Origin: Pirellulales bacterium | Lineage (GTDB): Bacteria; Planctomycetota; Planctomycetia; Pirellulales; Thermoguttaceae | Direction: 5' to 3' | NCBI GenBank assembly: GCA_016935315.1 | Contig: JAFGRD010000094.1 | Location: forward strand, 1 to 35,525 | Length of the DNA stretch: 35,525 nt | In this document: piece by piece, positions 33,132-35,525 of the stretch | Layout: the number at the start of each line of letters is the position of its first letter | Numbering within the stretch: the stretch's first letter is position 1 | Made by a program: the position numbers and the translations under genes | Notes under the pieces: model-generated | Seen by the model: only the letters and a program-made list of their open reading frames with translations | What the model was told of the DNA's origin: nothing | Database searches by the model: none

Positions 33132-33193
33132 ATGCTGCGAATCTCTGCCCTTCCGTTTGCGACCTCGCCCCCTGAATACAGGAGTCCTCCCTG

Positions 33194-34159
33194 ATGCAAC
33201 ATTCCGTGAACCGACGCGAGTTCTTGGCCACTTCGGCCGCCGTGGCCGCGGGAGCGATGGCTGTCGAGCGGCTCCAGGCCGCCGCGTGGAAAACCACCCT
33301 CCAGAAGGCCCTGATCGGCGTGCCGACCGGAGCCACGCTGGAAGGCTGGAAGGCGGCCGGCTTCGAGGGCATCGAATCGAACGACCGCGCCGCCTCGCCT
33401 GAGAAGGCGGCTGCCGCCCGCCAGGCTGCCGAGAAGCTCGGCATGCGTATCCACAGCGTCTTGTACGGGTGGGCCAACTTCAACCAGGAGAAGTCGGTGG
33501 AACGCGACATCGCCGGCGTGAGGACCGCGTTGCAGGCATGCCAGGCCTACGGGGCCGACGCCTTGTTGCTGGTTCCCTGCCGCATCGGCGGCAACGAGTT
33601 GGCGATGCCGCAACCCTGGGAATTCGACATCGCGTTTGACGAGAAGACCGGCCACATCAAGCGGGTGGTCGCCGGCGACAACACTCCCTACGAAAAGTAC
33701 ATTGCCGCGCATAATCACGCCACCGACACCTCACGCAAGGCCGTCCAGGCGCTGGCCCCCTTTGCCGAGAAGACGGGGGTTATCATCGCGTTGGAGAACG
33801 TTTGGAACAACCTTTGGGTCAAGCCGGCGATCTTCCAGAACTTCATCGCCTCGTTCGACAGCCCGTGGGTCCAGTGCTATTTCGACATCGGCAATCATGT
33901 GAGGTACGCCCCGCCGGAAGAATGGATTCGCGCGCTGGGCAAACTGATTGTCAAGTGTCACGTGAAGGATTTCAAGCTGAACGCCGACGGCCACGGGGGG
34001 CGTTTCGTCGACATCCGCGACGGAAGCGTTGATTGGCCACTAATCCGCAAAGAGCTCGACCAGCTCGGTTACAACGGTTGGATGACCATCGAAGGCAGCG
34101 GCGGGCTGTCGCTGTCGGAAAGGAGCCGCCGGCTGGATCTGATCATCGCTGGAAAGTAG
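33194..34159 (+). CDS. Tat-exported sugar phosphate isomerase/epimerase-like TIM-barrel protein
   Basis: 321 aa. Twin-arginine signal NRREFLATS (residues 6-14) and Ala-rich hydrophobic stretch. The rest is a xylose-isomerase-like / AP-endonuclease-2 TIM barrel, with metal-site candidates in IALENVWN (Glu), CYFDIGNHV (Asp), KCHVKDFK (His, Asp) and MTIEGSGG (Glu). Members isomerise or epimerise sugars or cyclitols; exported copies are common in planctomycetes and occur beside Gfo/Idh/MocA proteins, as here. ATG at 33194 follows AGGAG at 33180-33184. The next gene on the same strand starts 123 nt downstream. Confidence 0.9.
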   Translation: MQHSVNRREFLATSAAVAAGAMAVERLQAAAWKTTLQKALIGVPTGATLEGWKAAGFEGIESNDRAASPEKAAAARQAAEKLGMRIHSVLYGWANFNQEKSVERDIAGVRTALQACQAYGADALLLVPCRIGGNELAMPQPWEFDIAFDEKTGHIKRVVAGDNTPYEKYIAAHNHATDTSRKAVQALAPFAEKTGVIIALENVWNNLWVKPAIFQNFIASFDSPWVQCYFDIGNHVRYAPPEEWIRALGKLIVKCHVKDFKLNADGHGGRFVDIRDGSVDWPLIRKELDQLGYNGWMTIEGSGGLSLSERSRRLDLIIAGK

Positions 34160-34282
34160 ATCGTGTCGCGGCGAGGGCGTGCAACCGGTTTCTCTGCCCG
34201 TCGCGGGACGGGTGGATTCCGGTTCGCGTTGGCGTCGGTCCCGCCGCCCCAACAAGCTATCCCATTGAATGAGGAGATTGTC

Positions 34283-35284
34283 ATGCGTGCTCGTTTGCTT
34301 TGCTGGTGCCTCTTGGTGGGCTTCGCCGTGGCCATGTTGGTCGTGTCGGTGCGGGCCGAGGAGTCGTCGGGGCCGCTGCGGGCCGGGATCATCGGACTGG
34401 ACACCTCGCACGTGATCGCGTTCACCAAGCGGATCAACGACCCGAAGGCAACCGGCGATCTGGCCGACGTGACGGTGGTGGCCGGCTATCCCGGCGGTAG
34501 CCCTGATGTGGAGGCCAGCGCCGGCCGGGTGGGGGGGTATACCGAGCAGTTGCGCGGCATGGGCCTGGAAATCTGCGACTCGATCGACGAGCTGCTGACG
34601 AAGGTCGACGTGGTGTTGCTGGAGAGCGTCGACGGGCGTCCGCATCTCGAACAGGTCCGGCCAGTTCTGGCCGCCGGCAAGCGTGTCTTCATCGACAAGC
34701 CGTTTGCCGGCTCGCTGGCCGACGCGCTGGAGATCGTCCGGTTGTCGAAGGAACACAACACGCCTTTCTTTTCCAGCTCGTCGACACGCTTCAGCTCGGG
34801 ATTCCAGGCCGTTCGCAAGGAGACGTCCGAGTTCGGCGAGGTGAAAAACTGCGTGGCCAGCAGTCCGATGTCCATCGAGCCGCATCATCCCGACCTGTTC
34901 TGGTACGGCGTCCACGGCGTCGAGATTCTCTACACCATCATGGGACCCGGCTGCGAGACGGTCACTCGCGCGGAACAGAACAAGGTCGTTGGCGTCTGGA
35001 AAGGCGGCCGCCGGGGGACTTTTGTCGGGTCGAGCGAATACGGAGCCACGGTCGAGGGAACCAAGGCCTCGGGCTCTGCCGGAAAGTACGAGGGCTACGC
35101 GCCGCTGGTGGCGGAGATCTGCAAGTTCTTCAAGACCGGCAAGCCGCCGGTCGATCCGGAGGAGACGCTCGAGCTGTTCGCGTTCATGGAGGCCGCCGAC
35201 GAGAGCAAGCGCCAAGGCGGTGCGTCGGTGACGATCGAAGAAGTGATGGAGAAGGCCCGCAAGGCCAATGCGGCCCGCAAATGA
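34283..35284 (+). CDS. Exported divergent Gfo/Idh/MocA-like protein
   Basis: 333 aa. Sec-type signal peptide at about 1-25 (LLCWCLLVGFAVAMLVVS, ending near VRAEE), not Tat as in its relatives. The Rossmann region reads AGIIGLDTSHVIAF, so the usual GxGxxG is replaced by GLDTSH, and the family EKP is IDKP. The rest, including VDVVLLESVDGRPHLEQ and FWYGVHGVEILYTIM, keeps the two-domain order. Whether it still binds NAD(P) is doubtful. ATG at 34283 has GAGGAG at 34271-34276. Probably linked in function to the exported TIM-barrel protein upstream. Confidence 0.87.
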   Translation: MRARLLCWCLLVGFAVAMLVVSVRAEESSGPLRAGIIGLDTSHVIAFTKRINDPKATGDLADVTVVAGYPGGSPDVEASAGRVGGYTEQLRGMGLEICDSIDELLTKVDVVLLESVDGRPHLEQVRPVLAAGKRVFIDKPFAGSLADALEIVRLSKEHNTPFFSSSSTRFSSGFQAVRKETSEFGEVKNCVASSPMSIEPHHPDLFWYGVHGVEILYTIMGPGCETVTRAEQNKVVGVWKGGRRGTFVGSSEYGATVEGTKASGSAGKYEGYAPLVAEICKFFKTGKPPVDPEETLELFAFMEAADESKRQGGASVTIEEVMEKARKANAARK

Positions 35285-35403
35285 GCCGCCCGTCGTCGTT
35301 CTTCCGTGGGTCGCCCTCACGCATTGACTGTTCATGTTGCGTCGACGCCACGCCTGCGTGGTATCCCGCAACTCAGTCTGACCAGATCGAGCGGAGGATC
35401 AGG

Positions 35404-35525
35404 ATGAAAGAGTACGAGGTCGTCGACACCAATGCCGACAACATCGGCGGTTGTAGCATCTGCCGCTACAAGAGCGGCAAGAACGAAGGACGTCGTCGCA
35501 AGTTGGATTGGCTCAAGAAGCGCTA
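35404..35525 (+). CDS. N-terminus of a probable GNAT-type acetyltransferase, cut by the window end
   Basis: The first 40 codons of a frame open to the window end. ATG at 35404 is preceded by GGAGGATCAGG. The sequence starts MKEYEVVDTNADNIGG, has CSIC and a basic KNEGRRRKLDWLKKR stretch. This resembles the beginning of YoaP-like GNAT acetyltransferases, in which an N-terminal ENI-type segment is followed by a Cys and a Lys-rich helix. The assignment rests on recall of a short region and may be wrong. The 119-bp gap upstream shows no clear promoter or terminator. Confidence 0.5.
   Translation, partial: MKEYEVVDTNADNIGGCSICRYKSGKNEGRRRKLDWLKKR

Noticed and set aside
1-35525. tRNA, rRNA, integrase or transposase genes
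   Set aside because: None was recognised by eye on either strand; small RNAs cannot be excluded without a computed search.

Overview
The window is about 35.5 kb of GC-rich DNA that looks like a chromosome of a planctomycete, probably of the Pirellulales/Thermogutta type. This is inferred from gene content: a formylglycine sulfatase, several Tat-exported Gfo/Idh/MocA oxidoreductases, an exported TIM-barrel isomerase-like protein, a PEP-CTERM protein, multidomain proteins with zinc ribbon, VWA and toroid domains, and large kinase/response-regulator operons. No rRNA, tRNA, CRISPR array, transposase or phage gene was recognised.

Layout. 1-2.0 kb: end of a PEP-CTERM protein and an iduronate-2-sulfatase-like enzyme. 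2.3-5.4 kb: shikimate-kinase family protein, NupC-type nucleoside transporter, convergent membrane-anchored HEAT-repeat protein. 5.7-10.6 kb: Fe-S flavoprotein, short tagaturonate-reductase-like enzyme, exported Gfo/Idh/MocA protein, PhoD-like phosphatase. 10.7-26.9 kb, all minus strand: aldose-1-epimerase lipoprotein, PilZ-like protein, Fpg, a three-gene signalling operon (PAS histidine kinase, Rcp-type receiver, receiver-PP2C), a 994-aa multidomain protein with its VWA partner, hisD-hisC-hisB, a Rieske protein and a Gfo/Idh/MocA protein. 27.1-32.8 kb: purD, a lactate-permease family transporter, another Gfo/Idh/MocA protein, asnA. 33.2-35.5 kb: exported TIM-barrel protein, divergent Gfo/Idh-like protein, start of a probable acetyltransferase.

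The metabolic theme is scavenging of sulfated or oxidised sugars (sulfatase, epimerase, uronate reductase, exported oxidoreductases, lactate and nucleoside transport), with ordinary histidine, purine and asparagine biosynthesis genes in between.

The most interesting structure is non-coding. A palindromic element of exactly 99 bp occurs four times (307-405, 5385-5483, 25349-25447, 32900-32998), with a fifth 69-bp deleted relative (5617-5685). All copies lie in 5' leader regions, 23 to 75 nt before a start codon. In at least three cases a sigma-70-like promoter ends right at the element edge, so the mRNA would begin with the hairpin. It could be a MITE-like mobile element reused as a leader, or a family of cis-acting RNA regulators. 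A second notable feature is a paralogous transmembrane-plus-ectodomain module shared by the adjacent VWA and toroid proteins.
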